Source: Tomitella fengzijianii
GTDB lineage: Bacteria; Actinomycetota; Actinomycetes; Mycobacteriales; Mycobacteriaceae
Direction: 5' to 3'
Length of the DNA: 64,000 bases
NCBI RefSeq assembly: GCF_007559025.1
Contig: NZ_CP041765.1
Location: forward strand, 1,794,679-1,858,678
A program made the translations under genes and the position numbers. Within the stretch, counting starts at the first letter, position 1. Every line of letters starts with the position of its first letter. Positions 44,984-53,365 of the stretch are shown piece by piece. A model generated the notes under the pieces. The model worked only from the letters and a program-made list of their open reading frames with translations, searched no databases and was not told where the DNA came from.

Positions 44984-46609
44984 TCAGCGATAGCCGTGGC
45001 GCATGTCCTCGACGATGCGCGGGTGGGCGAGGGTCGACGGCTCCAAGACCCGTGGCCCCATGTCGTCGGGGAAGACGACCGCGGCGTCGAGCACCTGTTG
45101 GTCGAGGAACCGGAGGCCCGGCAATCCGGGGGGCAGCGTCGCGGCGGGGGGAGTGTCGCCATGGGCGGCGAGGGTGAATCCCCAGCCGCCGAACGTGGGG
45201 ACGTAGATGTGGTACGGGGTGACCGCGAGCCCGGCCGCCTGCACGGAGGAGACCGTGCGCCAGTAGGCGTCGGTGGTGAAGTAGGGGCTTCCCGATTGCA
45301 CCACCATGCGGCCGTCGGGGGCCAGCACGCGGGCGGCGAGGCCGTAGAACTCCGTGGAGTAGAGCCGTCCCAGCTGCGGGGTGTCCGGGTCGGGGAGGTC
45401 GATGAGCACCGCGTCGAACCCGCCGTCGGGGATTGCGGGATGGTCCTGGCGCAGCCACGCCATCGCATCATCGACGATCACGTGCACCCTGGGGTCCGCG
45501 AGGGAATCCTTGTTGATGCCGCTGAGCATGGTGCGGGCCAGCTCCAGCACCTCGGGGTCCAATTCCACCTGGACTATGTGCTCCACCGAGGGCACGCGCA
45601 GCAGCTCGCGCGCGGCCAGGCCGTCGCCGCCGCCGAGGATCAGCACCGAGCGGGTGTCCGCTTGCAGCGCGGGGTACACCAGGCTTTCGGTGTAGCGGTA
45701 TTCATCGCGGGTGGAGAACTGCAGACCCCCGTCCAGGTACAGCCGGGTGTCGCTTCCGCGCTGTGTCACCACGATTTCCTGATAGTCGGAGCGTTCGTAG
45801 GCGATGATCGGATCCGCGTAGAGGGCCTGGCGTGCGGTGGTCTCGATGTTCCGGGAGCCGACGAGCAGGGTGATGAGCACGGCCGCGGCCGCGGCGAGCA
45901 GCATCAGCGAGAACACCAGCGCCCGCCTGGAGAGCAGGTGCCGCAGCAGGAACAGCGCGAGTATCGCCGCCGCACCCAGATTGATCATCCCGGTGACGGC
46001 CGCGCCGCGGAGCATCCCGAGCGCCGGCAGCAGCAGGAACGGCCACGCGAGTCCGCCGAGCAGCGCGCCGAGGTAGTCGGCCGCGTTGAGGTTGGCCAGC
46101 ACCCGGCCGGAGTCGGTCGCCTCGGCCGTGCGGCCCTGCTGCAGCAGGGTCATCAGCAGGGGGACCTCGGCGCCGACGAGGGATCCGATGAGTGCGGTCG
46201 CCAGCACCAGCACCCACACCGACGAGCCGATGTAGGCGAAGGTCAGATACAACGCGGTGGCGGAGAGGCCGCCGACCAGCGCCAGCATGGTCTCGACCGT
46301 GACGAAGGTGACGGCCGCGCGGTGCAGGAGCGGCTTGACCAGCAGTGCGCCCGCGCCGAGCGCGGCCACGTAGCCCGCCACGATCAGCGAGGTCTCGACG
46401 ATGCCGCCGCCGGCCAGGCTGGTCGACAGGGTGAGCAGGGCGAGTTCGTAGATCAGCCCGCAGGCGGCGCAGGCCGCCACGGAGGCGAGCAGCAGCGCGC
46501 GCCACCGGCGGCGCAGCACGAACGACGGCCGGCCGTCGTCGTGCGGGGTGCCGGAAGGACTCTCCGTGGCGGGGGAGTCGCCGGACGCGGCGTCGGTGGT
46601 CGTGCTCAC
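44984..46609 (-). CDS. speE: Membrane-fused spermidine-synthase-like protein (Rv2601/SpeE-like)
   Basis: This 541-aa protein has ~7 N-terminal membrane helices (~35-250, for example LLLASVAACAACGLIYELAL and GTAEVPL-like loops). A C-terminal spermidine-synthase Rossmann domain follows, with SVLILGGGDGLAARELLRVP near 317, HIVQVELDPEVLELA and AVLIDLPDPDTPQLGRLYS. The DLPDP motif matches the DxPDP active site of aminopropyltransferases. Whether it makes spermidine is not certain; the membrane-fused group is poorly characterised. GTG start at 46609. Confidence 0.88.
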   Translation of the reverse strand: MSTTTDAASGDSPATESPSGTPHDDGRPSFVLRRRWRALLLASVAACAACGLIYELALLTLSTSLAGGGIVETSLIVAGYVAALGAGALLVKPLLHRAAVTFVTVETMLALVGGLSATALYLTFAYIGSSVWVLVLATALIGSLVGAEVPLLMTLLQQGRTAEATDSGRVLANLNAADYLGALLGGLAWPFLLLPALGMLRGAAVTGMINLGAAAILALFLLRHLLSRRALVFSLMLLAAAAAVLITLLVGSRNIETTARQALYADPIIAYERSDYQEIVVTQRGSDTRLYLDGGLQFSTRDEYRYTESLVYPALQADTRSVLILGGGDGLAARELLRVPSVEHIVQVELDPEVLELARTMLSGINKDSLADPRVHVIVDDAMAWLRQDHPAIPDGGFDAVLIDLPDPDTPQLGRLYSTEFYGLAARVLAPDGRMVVQSGSPYFTTDAYWRTVSSVQAAGLAVTPYHIYVPTFGGWGFTLAAHGDTPPAATLPPGLPGLRFLDQQVLDAAVVFPDDMGPRVLEPSTLAHPRIVEDMRHGYR

Positions 46610-46625
46610 GCGGTGTCTGTCCGGA

Positions 46626-47081
46626 TCACGAGATGGCTGCGGCGTTCACGATCCCCACGGCGAACAGGGTCACCGCGACGGCGACGGCCGACGGATGCAG
46701 CGTGGGGGACTTGATGAGGTCGCGGGCCCGTCCCGGGGAGGCCACCTCCAGCACGATCAGCGTCGCCACCTGGAGCAGGACCCCGATCACGCCGTACACC
46801 ACGGTGTCCAGCAGACCCTGGGCGAGGCCGCTCGAACTCGCGAAGATGCTCGAGGCGACGACGATGGCGAGCGCGAGGTGCATGCCCACCGCCACGGCGA
46901 CCGCGTTGGGCCGATGCTCCTGGAATACCTGCCTTCGCAGATTGCCCGGTGTCAGAATGTCGATGAGGACGAATCCCAGTCCCAGGATCGCGACGCCGAT
47001 GGCGAAGTACAGAACGATCGCGACCGCGTTCTGTGCGAGGTTGCTGCCGTGGATCGTTCCGAATTCGACGGCCAGATTCAT
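46626..47081 (-). CDS. DUF350 membrane protein (Rv2600-like)
   Basis: A 151-aa protein with four hydrophobic segments (VAIVLYFAIGVAILGLGFVL, AVAVGMHLALAIVVASSIFA, LDTVVYGVIGVLLQVATLIV, AVAVAVTLFAVGIVNAAAIS) and the DUF350 layout. The ATG at 47081 has gaggag 6 nt upstream. It is sandwiched between the DUF4247 and SpeE-like genes, so these probably form one membrane system. Function unknown. Confidence 0.87.
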   Translation of the reverse strand: MNLAVEFGTIHGSNLAQNAVAIVLYFAIGVAILGLGFVLIDILTPGNLRRQVFQEHRPNAVAVAVGMHLALAIVVASSIFASSSGLAQGLLDTVVYGVIGVLLQVATLIVLEVASPGRARDLIKSPTLHPSAVAVAVTLFAVGIVNAAAIS

Positions 47082-47172
47082 GAGGTGCTCCTCGCGGTGG
47101 TCGTGACGGTGGTCGTGGGATTCCGGCGTGAAGACGGGCGTGGCGTTGTGCGCGGCGACAGGATGATTCGGG

Positions 47173-47601
47173 TCATTTGGTTCCTCCCGGGCCGCCGCCG
47201 CTGCCCCCGGCGCCCCCGGACGGTGCGCCGGGGAAGAAGCCGGGGCCGAGGAAGACGAATGCGCCACCGCGGTAGCCCGCGTTGAGGCCTTCGACGTGGA
47301 CCACGCAGGGCTCGCCGCCGAGCGGGCCGACGGTCACGATGTCGTCGTCGTATCGCAGATACTCGGTGCCGCGGTCCGCTTGGCGTGCCTGAGGGGACTT
47401 GTATGCGGCGAGGTCGTCGGCCACCTGTGCGGGGTCGCCGGTGCATCGGTAGTTCTTCCCGCCCGCGGCGAGCTCCACGCGCTGGTAGGTGTCGTCGATG
47501 TGCGACGTGATGTTCTTGGCCACGACGACCGCGAGCAGCAGGCACACGACGCCGCCGAACGCGAGGAGACCTGCTATCAGGTAGTGGCGCCGCGGCGTCA
47601 T
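47173..47601 (-). CDS. DUF4247 membrane protein (Rv2599-like)
   Basis: A 142-aa protein with one N-terminal membrane helix (YLIAGLLAFGGVVCLLLAVV) and an extracytoplasmic domain holding two Cys (NYRCTGDP and GEPCVVHVEG), which may form a disulfide. It ends in a Gly/Ser-rich tail. ATG 47601 overlaps the DUF2617 stop (ATGA). Function unknown. Confidence 0.85.
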   Translation of the reverse strand: MTPRRHYLIAGLLAFGGVVCLLLAVVVAKNITSHIDDTYQRVELAAGGKNYRCTGDPAQVADDLAAYKSPQARQADRGTEYLRYDDDIVTVGPLGGEPCVVHVEGLNAGYRGGAFVFLGPGFFPGAPSGGAGGSGGGPGGTK

Positions 47602-48101
47602 TCTCTCCACCGGCTTTCGGTGCGGACCACTGTGCCGCGATCGACGCCGGGGTAGAGATGCCAGGTGCGCCAGCTCCAGCCATCGCGTTCCGGACTCGCA
47701 GCGAGGCTGGTCAGCGCGGACGTGTCACCGGGGAAGCGGCCGGTGATCCAGCGGGCGTCGGCCTCCGACCGCGCCTGCAGCAGGCCGGCTACTCGCGCGA
47801 TCCCCGCGCGGCTCAGCTGCCGAGTCTGCGCGTCGAGCCGATAACCCCGGTCTTCGAAGCTGCGGGGGAGCGGAGTGCGCAGGGGGGCGGTATTGCACGA
47901 GATCTGCTCGGTGAAGTGCTGCACGCCCGAGCCGACGCTGACGACGTGCGAGGCGCCGAGCACGCCGAGGGTCACGGTGCCGCCGTTCGGATGCGTCAGC
48001 ACGAGCTCGGCCAGGGCCGGGGGAGCCGGGCGGCCGAGGATCAGGTTCAACTCGTCAGCCTCGACATCGATGGCCGGCACGGTGAGGACGTGGAATGTCA
48101 C
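47598..48101 (-). CDS. DUF2617 protein (Rv2598-like)
   Basis: A 167-aa soluble protein of the DUF2617 family (FHVLTVPAIDVEADELNLIL; AELVLTHPNGGTVTLGVLGA). It starts at GTG 48101, nine nt after the DUF4178 gene, and is coupled to the DUF4247 gene. Function unknown. Confidence 0.84.
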   Translation of the reverse strand: MTFHVLTVPAIDVEADELNLILGRPAPPALAELVLTHPNGGTVTLGVLGASHVVSVGSGVQHFTEQISCNTAPLRTPLPRSFEDRGYRLDAQTRQLSRAGIARVAGLLQARSEADARWITGRFPGDTSALTSLAASPERDGWSWRTWHLYPGVDRGTVVRTESRWRE

Positions 48102-48110
48102 AGGGTGTGC

Positions 48111-48737
48111 TCAGGATCCCGCCGGCGGGGCCGGGTACACGGTGAGTTCGCCGGGCAGCAGCGTCCTGCCGACGGAGACCTCCCAGACCTGGCCGGGCGC
48201 CCAACGCTCGAAGCCCAGCAGGCTGTTGCCGTCGGCCGACACGAAGTCCACGTAGTCCATCTCGCCGCCGGAGGGGAGCCCGGTGTTGCCCTCTGTGGTG
48301 TAGGAGGCGCGGCCGCGTTCGTCCTCGGTGTAGTCGATGCCCTCCATCTGGACGGTGCCCTGGGGTGCGGTGGACGGACCGGGACGCTTGTGCCAGAGCG
48401 CCATTTCCAGTGTGCCGTCGTCCTCTTCGACGCTGAGCCACTTGGGCTCGCCCTCGCTGGCCAGCAGGTGCTCCCACCAGACGAACGGTCCTTCACGCAG
48501 CGTGAGCGTTCCACGGACGACGTAGTCGACACCGAAGTAGGACACGATGGCGCCGGGGCCGAGGGAACGCGGGCCGAAGGTCGAGGTGGGCGACGTGGCC
48601 GAACCCAGGGGATCGGTCCGCTGCGACGGGGGCCGTTGCGCGGCCTCGGCCTGTCGCTTGGCGCGGAATCCCAGGTATGCGATCACACCTGCTGCGATGA
48701 TCAGGATGATCGCGATGAGGATGAGGAATGAGGACAA
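48111..48737 (-). CDS. DUF4178 membrane-anchored protein (Rv2597-like)
   Basis: A 208-aa protein with an N-terminal membrane helix (FLILIAIILIIAAGVIAYLG) and a DUF4178 domain (LGPGAIVSYFGVDYVVRGTL; FVWWEHLLASEGEPKWLSVE). It begins at TTG 48737, the first gene of the six-gene reverse operon. A -10-like TACAGT lies on the reverse strand at 48783-48778. Function unknown. Confidence 0.84.
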   Translation of the reverse strand: MSSFLILIAIILIIAAGVIAYLGFRAKRQAEAAQRPPSQRTDPLGSATSPTSTFGPRSLGPGAIVSYFGVDYVVRGTLTLREGPFVWWEHLLASEGEPKWLSVEEDDGTLEMALWHKRPGPSTAPQGTVQMEGIDYTEDERGRASYTTEGNTGLPSGGEMDYVDFVSADGNSLLGFERWAPGQVWEVSVGRTLLPGELTVYPAPPAGS

Positions 48738-48849
48738 GTGGTGCCTCTCGTCGCCAGGACAGGGAGCCGGTGGAACGACTGTAGCAAGGCGGACAGGCGT
48801 GATGCAGTGCTGGTGCGGTCGCCTCCAATGCGCAGACGGTTCGGGTGCT

Positions 48850-49821
48850 CTACCTGGGAGTCATTCCCTGGGCGCCGGTCATTGGATCCGTGGGCACGCA
48901 ACGAGGCGCACGGGTGGACCTCGGATCCAACGCGCCCAACACGAGATCCACCACGCGGGGATCCGACGGCATGGTCATGTGACCGCTTCGGCTGAGGTCG
49001 CAGCCGTCTTGCACGATGACGTCCTCACCGCCGTCCACTCCCGCGAACCCGATCGCCGGCGGGAACACCTCGTCAAATTCCGAGGCGATCGTGCGGTAGC
49101 GCACCCCTTCCAGGTACGGCGTTCCGCCCGCCCACACGGCATCGATCAACGGCGATGGCCGCACCAGGTCGATGCCGCTTCGGATCGGCCCTGCGGCAAT
49201 CACGTCCTTCAATCGCCCCGACTTCTCGAGTGGGCGCAGCGCCGGCCAGTTCGAGACCGTCGATGTGCCTGGCCGCATCCAGTATCCGGCGATGAACACC
49301 ACCGTGCCGATGTCGCCGGGGCGGAGCGCCTTGGCGACGTATGCCCCTACCGGTGCGCCGAGCGAATGACCGACGAGGTCTACCTGTTCGGCGCCGGTGC
49401 GTGCCCGTACTTCGTCAACATATGCTGCGACCTCGTCGGCTGCATCGCCGACGACCTTGCGTACCCCGCCGACACCGGGCGCCTCCGGGTACGCCCCGTA
49501 TGTCGGAGCGAACACGCAGTATCCCTCCGCAGCGAGCGCGGGGGCGAGTGTGCTCCACGTATTGAGTCCGTTCATTCCGGTCCCGTGGAGGAGCATCACC
49601 GGCCGGGGCTTGTCCTCCGTCGGGCGGCACTGCTCGTCGGTTCCAGGCACAGGCGAGCCGGGGCGCTCGATCGCGTGACGGACACCCGCCCATGGGGAAT
49701 AGTCGACTCCGTCGGAGCCGTAGTTCAGCCCGACGGAGTCCGCCGACGATTCCGCCGGCGATGCAGCCAGCCCAATGACAAGGGCCGCGGCCAGGGCGCC
49801 AGCGGCACGCATGATGCTCAT
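48850..49821 (-). CDS. Secreted lipase / alpha-beta hydrolase
   Basis: This 323-aa protein has an N-terminal signal peptide (MRAAGALAAALVIGLAASPA, then an Ala-rich cleavage region near residue 28). The oxyanion-loop motif VMLLHGTGMNGLNTW is near 90, the nucleophile is in LVGHSLGAPVGAYVA near 155, a candidate Asp/His pair follows, and HMTMPSDPRV lies near the end. Four Cys could form disulfides, typical of exported lipases. No operon partner. ATG 49821 or, three codons inside, 49812. Confidence 0.87.
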   Translation of the reverse strand: MSIMRAAGALAAALVIGLAASPAESSADSVGLNYGSDGVDYSPWAGVRHAIERPGSPVPGTDEQCRPTEDKPRPVMLLHGTGMNGLNTWSTLAPALAAEGYCVFAPTYGAYPEAPGVGGVRKVVGDAADEVAAYVDEVRARTGAEQVDLVGHSLGAPVGAYVAKALRPGDIGTVVFIAGYWMRPGTSTVSNWPALRPLEKSGRLKDVIAAGPIRSGIDLVRPSPLIDAVWAGGTPYLEGVRYRTIASEFDEVFPPAIGFAGVDGGEDVIVQDGCDLSRSGHMTMPSDPRVVDLVLGALDPRSTRAPRCVPTDPMTGAQGMTPR

Positions 49822-50406
49822 TCGGTCATTAGCCCATGTCCCATTGCCATCGGAAGGTCCTTTTGCTGAAACAAGCGGCGTTGTGCTGGGATCGCGCTCT
49901 GCGAGCCGAGGCGCTGGCGGGTGCGACGCGCGAGAGGGGGCTCGGGACAGTGGGGGTGACCCCTCTGAAGCAGCACGTCGGTTCCAAAATGACATAATGT
50001 AGATTATCGGCGTTTCGTTGACTTGGGTGGATAGGGGTCGCGCCGTGTGAACGCGCCCGATGTTGCTGGCTGTGACGACCATGCGGTCGATACCGCATTG
50101 CGGGCCGTGCCGCGGTGCGCGCGGGTGTCGCCGCTGCCGCATGTGCTGCGGTGCGTGACGCTGCAGCAGCGTCACGCACCTTCGGGATCCGCCGGCGCGA
50201 AGCATGTCAGTGCGCTCGGTCGGCTGACTCTGTGCACCAGGCAGGCCGCAGGTTTCGATTCGGCGGCCGACCCCGGACTCCTCGCCTGCTTCCCCCCCGC
50301 TGCTTCTCAAAACGTCACTGTGACGAAAGGAAGTGTGGGGCTTTGTTTTGCGTGTGTCCGCCCGATGCCGCTTGCAACACCCGACGTGTTCAGTTCGCGA
50401 TCGGCG
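49822..50406. other. 585-bp intergenic region with dyads between the lipase and transglutaminase genes
   Basis: No supported gene. It holds a local AT-rich dyad ATAAT-N4-ATTAT (49994-50007) about 175 nt upstream of the lipase. It also holds a 29-bp palindrome at 50151-50179 and a short hairpin CGTCA-N3-TGACG near 50313 that is followed by four T on the reverse strand. The AT content is higher than in neighbouring DNA. Confidence 0.55.
50151..50179. repeat. 29-bp palindrome
   Basis: gtgcgtgacgctgc (50151-50164) and gcagcgtcacgcac (50166-50179) are perfect reverse complements around a single a. It lies ~230 nt downstream of the transglutaminase-like gene and ~330 nt upstream of the lipase, both on the reverse strand. 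Confidence 0.8.
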
Positions 50407-50967
50407 TCACCGCAACACGCTTGCGCGCGCTGCGATCAAGGCGAGTAGCCGGTCGCGAGTCTGTCGGTCTTCTGCCGAGTAGAGCCTGGACCTCAGAAGT
50501 TCTTTCTGGTCACGGAAATGCTCGTCACCTACCGCGTAGAAGCCATGCGGTTCGACAGCGCACATCATGTCGGAATCCCCAGACCAGTCGAGCGTTCCGC
50601 GTAGTCCGGCATGGATCGCCGGCGGATGCCAGGTCACGTCTACCAGAAGCGGCCCAGCCCAAGGTGTTTCCACTGTCAGGCACTCGTGTACCTCGAGGAG
50701 TCCGTGACTCGATGCCTGGATATCGGGCCATGCACACGGAGCCAGCGGACCGACGACCATGATTCGACTGGCCCTGAATCCGACTTGCTCGAGTACCTCG
50801 CTGAGCAGTGCATGCTTCCCGGCGCACGTTCCCGCTCCCTGACGACGGACGTAGTCGGCCGTCGGGGCCCCGGGCCATGCATAAGGGATGGTTTGGATTC
50901 GTTGAACTGCATCGCAGAGCAAGTCCTGTCGCTGGTCGTCGGACATGCCGGTTGATTCCGAGCGCAT
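50407..50967 (-). CDS. Transglutaminase-like (papain-fold) protein
   Basis: This 186-aa protein shows the Cys-His-Asp layout of bacterial transglutaminase-like enzymes: RRQGAGTCAGKHALLSEVL with Cys near residue 52, a His in SSHGLLEVHE near 95, and an Asp in LLVDVTWHPP near 115. No signal peptide is seen, so it is probably cytoplasmic. It could be a protease, an amidase or inactive. ATG 50967; a second ATG lies seven codons inside. GC content and codon use look less extreme than in neighbours. Confidence 0.7.
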   Translation of the reverse strand: MRSESTGMSDDQRQDLLCDAVQRIQTIPYAWPGAPTADYVRRQGAGTCAGKHALLSEVLEQVGFRASRIMVVGPLAPCAWPDIQASSHGLLEVHECLTVETPWAGPLLVDVTWHPPAIHAGLRGTLDWSGDSDMMCAVEPHGFYAVGDEHFRDQKELLRSRLYSAEDRQTRDRLLALIAARASVLR

Positions 50968-51001
50968 GCTGATTACTTCCTCTTTCCTGCGACGATGCCG
51001 T

Positions 51002-52024
51002 CTACCGCATCGAGTCCTCCGCCGCGCGCCGGGCCCGCCACTGCCGCGGCGACATCCCGAACCGGGTCTTGAACCACCGCGAGAAGTTGCTCGACGCCGA
51101 GAACCCCAGCATCGTTGAGATGTCGGTCATCGAGTTGTGCGGGTTCGTCACGAGGTGTGCGCCGAGGTCGCCGCGAACGTCGTCGAGCACCGACGAGAAC
51201 GTGTGGCCTTCGGCCGCCAGCCACCGGTGCACCGTCCTCCTGTCCACGCCGAGGCTGCGCGCCACCTGCTCGGTCGAGCAACGCCCGGTGGGGAGCAGCA
51301 TCTCGATCAAGTCGCGCACCCTGCCGATCGGCGACGTCTCGTGGCTGGAGGCGACATCGTCGAGGAACTGGTGCGCGTACGGGCGCATCAACGGGTCGGA
51401 CAGCGGGTTCTTCGCATCCAGTTCGCTCGAGGGCAGAACGACGCCGTTGAAGTCCTGGCCGAACTTCACGACCGTGCGGAACGTCTCGATGTAGGTGCTG
51501 ATGTCAGTCGGTTCCGGGTGGGCGAACGAGACGCTCGCGGGACGCCACCCGGGCCCGAGGAACTCGGACAGCACGCCGTGGATGACTCCGACTGCGAGGT
51601 CGACGGACTGCGGGGCGGTCGCATCCGAGGGCCTGCCGACGTCGATCCGGGTGCGGATCGTGGCGACGCCGCCGGCTTCGACCATGCGGGTGCGGATCGC
51701 CTCGTTGTACATGCGCTCGTAGCGGACGAGCATCTGGAGGGCGCGCCGGACGTCGGGCTCCTCGCGCATCGCCATGCTCAGCGGGCCCAGGTTGGACAGC
51801 GTGCGCAGCGCGGCCAGGCGCAGCCCGAAATCGGCCCGGCGCGTGGTGGCGGCCGCGTGTTCCAGCAGCACCACGATGGATTCCGCCGGCACCCAGCGGT
51901 CCTGCTGTCGCAGACTTGCGAGGTCGAGGTTCGCCGCCCGGATCAGGGGCACCGGGTCGGTGTCAAGGGACCGGCACAGATCGAAGAACTTGTTGAGCGA
52001 CGCGTAGCGCGCGAGCGGCTTCAT
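51002..52024 (-). CDS. AraC-family transcriptional regulator with N-terminal Arabinose_bd-like domain
   Basis: This 340-aa regulator has an N-terminal sensor domain (KPLARYASLNKFFDLCRSLD; VPLIRAANLDLASL) of the type found in ArgR/OruR-like AraC proteins. A C-terminal double helix-turn-helix follows (STEQVARSLGVDRRTVHRWL; MTDISTMLGFSASSNFSRWF). ATG 52024 gives the usual length. ATG 52081 and 52132 would read through a 14-bp tandem repeat and add no family sequence. It is divergent from the nine-gene catabolic cluster and is probably its regulator. Confidence 0.88.
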   Translation of the reverse strand: MKPLARYASLNKFFDLCRSLDTDPVPLIRAANLDLASLRQQDRWVPAESIVVLLEHAAATTRRADFGLRLAALRTLSNLGPLSMAMREEPDVRRALQMLVRYERMYNEAIRTRMVEAGGVATIRTRIDVGRPSDATAPQSVDLAVGVIHGVLSEFLGPGWRPASVSFAHPEPTDISTYIETFRTVVKFGQDFNGVVLPSSELDAKNPLSDPLMRPYAHQFLDDVASSHETSPIGRVRDLIEMLLPTGRCSTEQVARSLGVDRRTVHRWLAAEGHTFSSVLDDVRGDLGAHLVTNPHNSMTDISTMLGFSASSNFSRWFKTRFGMSPRQWRARRAAEDSMR

Positions 52025-52034
52025 CCGGTCAACT

Positions 52035-52076
52035 CCCGTCTCCCCCGTCCCGTCTCCCCCGTCCCGTCTCCCCTGT
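52035..52076. repeat. 14-bp tandem repeat (3 copies) in the regulator's leader
   Basis: cccgtctcccccgt at 52035-52048 is repeated exactly at 52049-52062 and with one change at 52063-52076. On the regulator's mRNA strand it is G-rich (GGGGAGACGGGACG), giving at least six runs of three or more G. The unit is not a multiple of three. Confidence 0.9.
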
Positions 52077-52117
52077 CTCATCGCTTCCGCGTCTCCTTCG
52101 CTGACCCAGGTGAACTG

Positions 52118-52145
52118 TGTCCCATCTCGCATAAAAGTATGTCCC
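52118..52145. promoter_or_regulatory. TGTCCC direct repeat, candidate AraC-type operator
   Basis: TGTCCC occurs at 52118-52123 and again at 52140-52145 in the same orientation, 22 bp apart (two helical turns), in the divergent promoter region. AraC-family proteins commonly bind direct repeats with this spacing. Confidence 0.4.
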
Positions 52146-52326
52146 GTAATGATAAGTAATCTCGCCTCCCGAATCCTAATGTTGTGGACATCACATAGCG
52201 AGGAATTCCGGTCGCAGGTCATACACGACCCGGGTCCACCAGGCGAAAGGCGCCCGGTCTGCGCATCACCGAGGCGCAGTGATCCCGGTTCCGGCGAGCG
52301 GATCGCACATCGACGAGGAGGACACA

Positions 52327-53304
52327 GTGGCGAAGGCCATTCGATTCTACGAGACCGGCGGACCCGAGGTCATGCAGTGGGAGTCGGTCGAGGTGGGCGA
52401 CCCCGGGCAGGGCGAGGTCCGCATCCGCCACGAGGCGGTGGGCCTGAACTTCGCCGACACCTACTTCCGTACGGGGCTCTACCCGGTCCCCCTGCCGAAC
52501 GGCATGGGCGTCGAGGCGTCGGGCGTCATCGAGGCGGTGGGTTCGGGCGTCGAGGGCTTCAGCGCCGGTGACCGTGTCACCTACACCGGCAGTCCGCTCG
52601 GCGCGTACAGCACCTCCCGCGTCATGCCGGCGTCCCACCTGATCCGAATTCCGGACGCGATCAGCTGCGAGACGGCCGCGGCGATGACGATGCGCGGGCT
52701 GACCGCTTCGTACCTGTTGCGCCGGATCCACCCGCTCAAGTCCGGCGACACGGTCCTGCTGACCGCGGCCGCGGGCGGGGTCGGACTCATCTTCACTCAG
52801 TGGGCGGCGCTGCTCGGCATCAACGTGATCGGCACCGTCTCCACCGAGGCGAAGGCCGAGATCGCTCGCGCCAACGGGTGTTCCGACGTGATCGTGCACA
52901 CGCAGGTCGACGACGTGGCCGCGAAGGTGCGCGAGCTCACGGACGGACAGGGCGTTCCGGTGGTGTTCGACAGCATCGGCAAGACCACCTTCCACAACTC
53001 ACTCGACGCGCTGTCCCGGCGCGGGCTCCTCGTGTGCTTCGGCACCGCCTCGGGCCCCATCCCCCCGATCGACGCTATGCAGCTCGCGTCCAAGGGCTCC
53101 CTGTTCGTCACGCGTCCGGCCCTGGCCGACTACATCGCGGACCCCGCCGAGCGCGCCGAGCTCGCCGGCGAGCTGTTCTCCCACGTCGCCGCCGGCGACA
53201 TCGACATCAAGGTCAACCAGCGCTACGCGCTCGAGGACGCCGTGCTGGCGCACAAGGAGCTCGAGACCGGACGCAGCATCGGATCGTCCGTCCTCCTCCC
53301 CTGA
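52327..53304 (+). CDS. Zinc-independent MDR-family quinone oxidoreductase-like protein
   Basis: This 325-aa NADPH-dependent MDR protein of the QOR group has FYETGGPEVMQWESVEVGDP at the start, VGLNFADTYFRTGLYP, and a nucleotide loop LLTAAAGGVGLIFTQWAALL near residue 146. There are no structural zinc Cys. It reduces a quinone or enone. GTG 52327 has gaggagga 5 nt upstream. As first gene of the cluster it may handle an unsaturated intermediate (inference). Confidence 0.9.
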   Translation: MAKAIRFYETGGPEVMQWESVEVGDPGQGEVRIRHEAVGLNFADTYFRTGLYPVPLPNGMGVEASGVIEAVGSGVEGFSAGDRVTYTGSPLGAYSTSRVMPASHLIRIPDAISCETAAAMTMRGLTASYLLRRIHPLKSGDTVLLTAAAGGVGLIFTQWAALLGINVIGTVSTEAKAEIARANGCSDVIVHTQVDDVAAKVRELTDGQGVPVVFDSIGKTTFHNSLDALSRRGLLVCFGTASGPIPPIDAMQLASKGSLFVTRPALADYIADPAERAELAGELFSHVAAGDIDIKVNQRYALEDAVLAHKELETGRSIGSSVLLP

Positions 53305-53365
53305 CATCGAACGCGCCTTCCGGCGCACCCTGACCGTTTCGACTGCAAGAAAAGGAGCAAAAGTC

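Noticed and set aside
50047-50448. Forward open frame of 133 codons between the lipase and transglutaminase-like genes
   Set aside because: It covers the 29-bp palindrome and the end of the transglutaminase gene, has no family features and an irregular composition.
52024-52222. Longer AraC regulator starting at 52222 or 52132
   Set aside because: The extra sequence reads through the 14-bp tandem repeat and divergent promoter region, and the family domain begins right after 52024.
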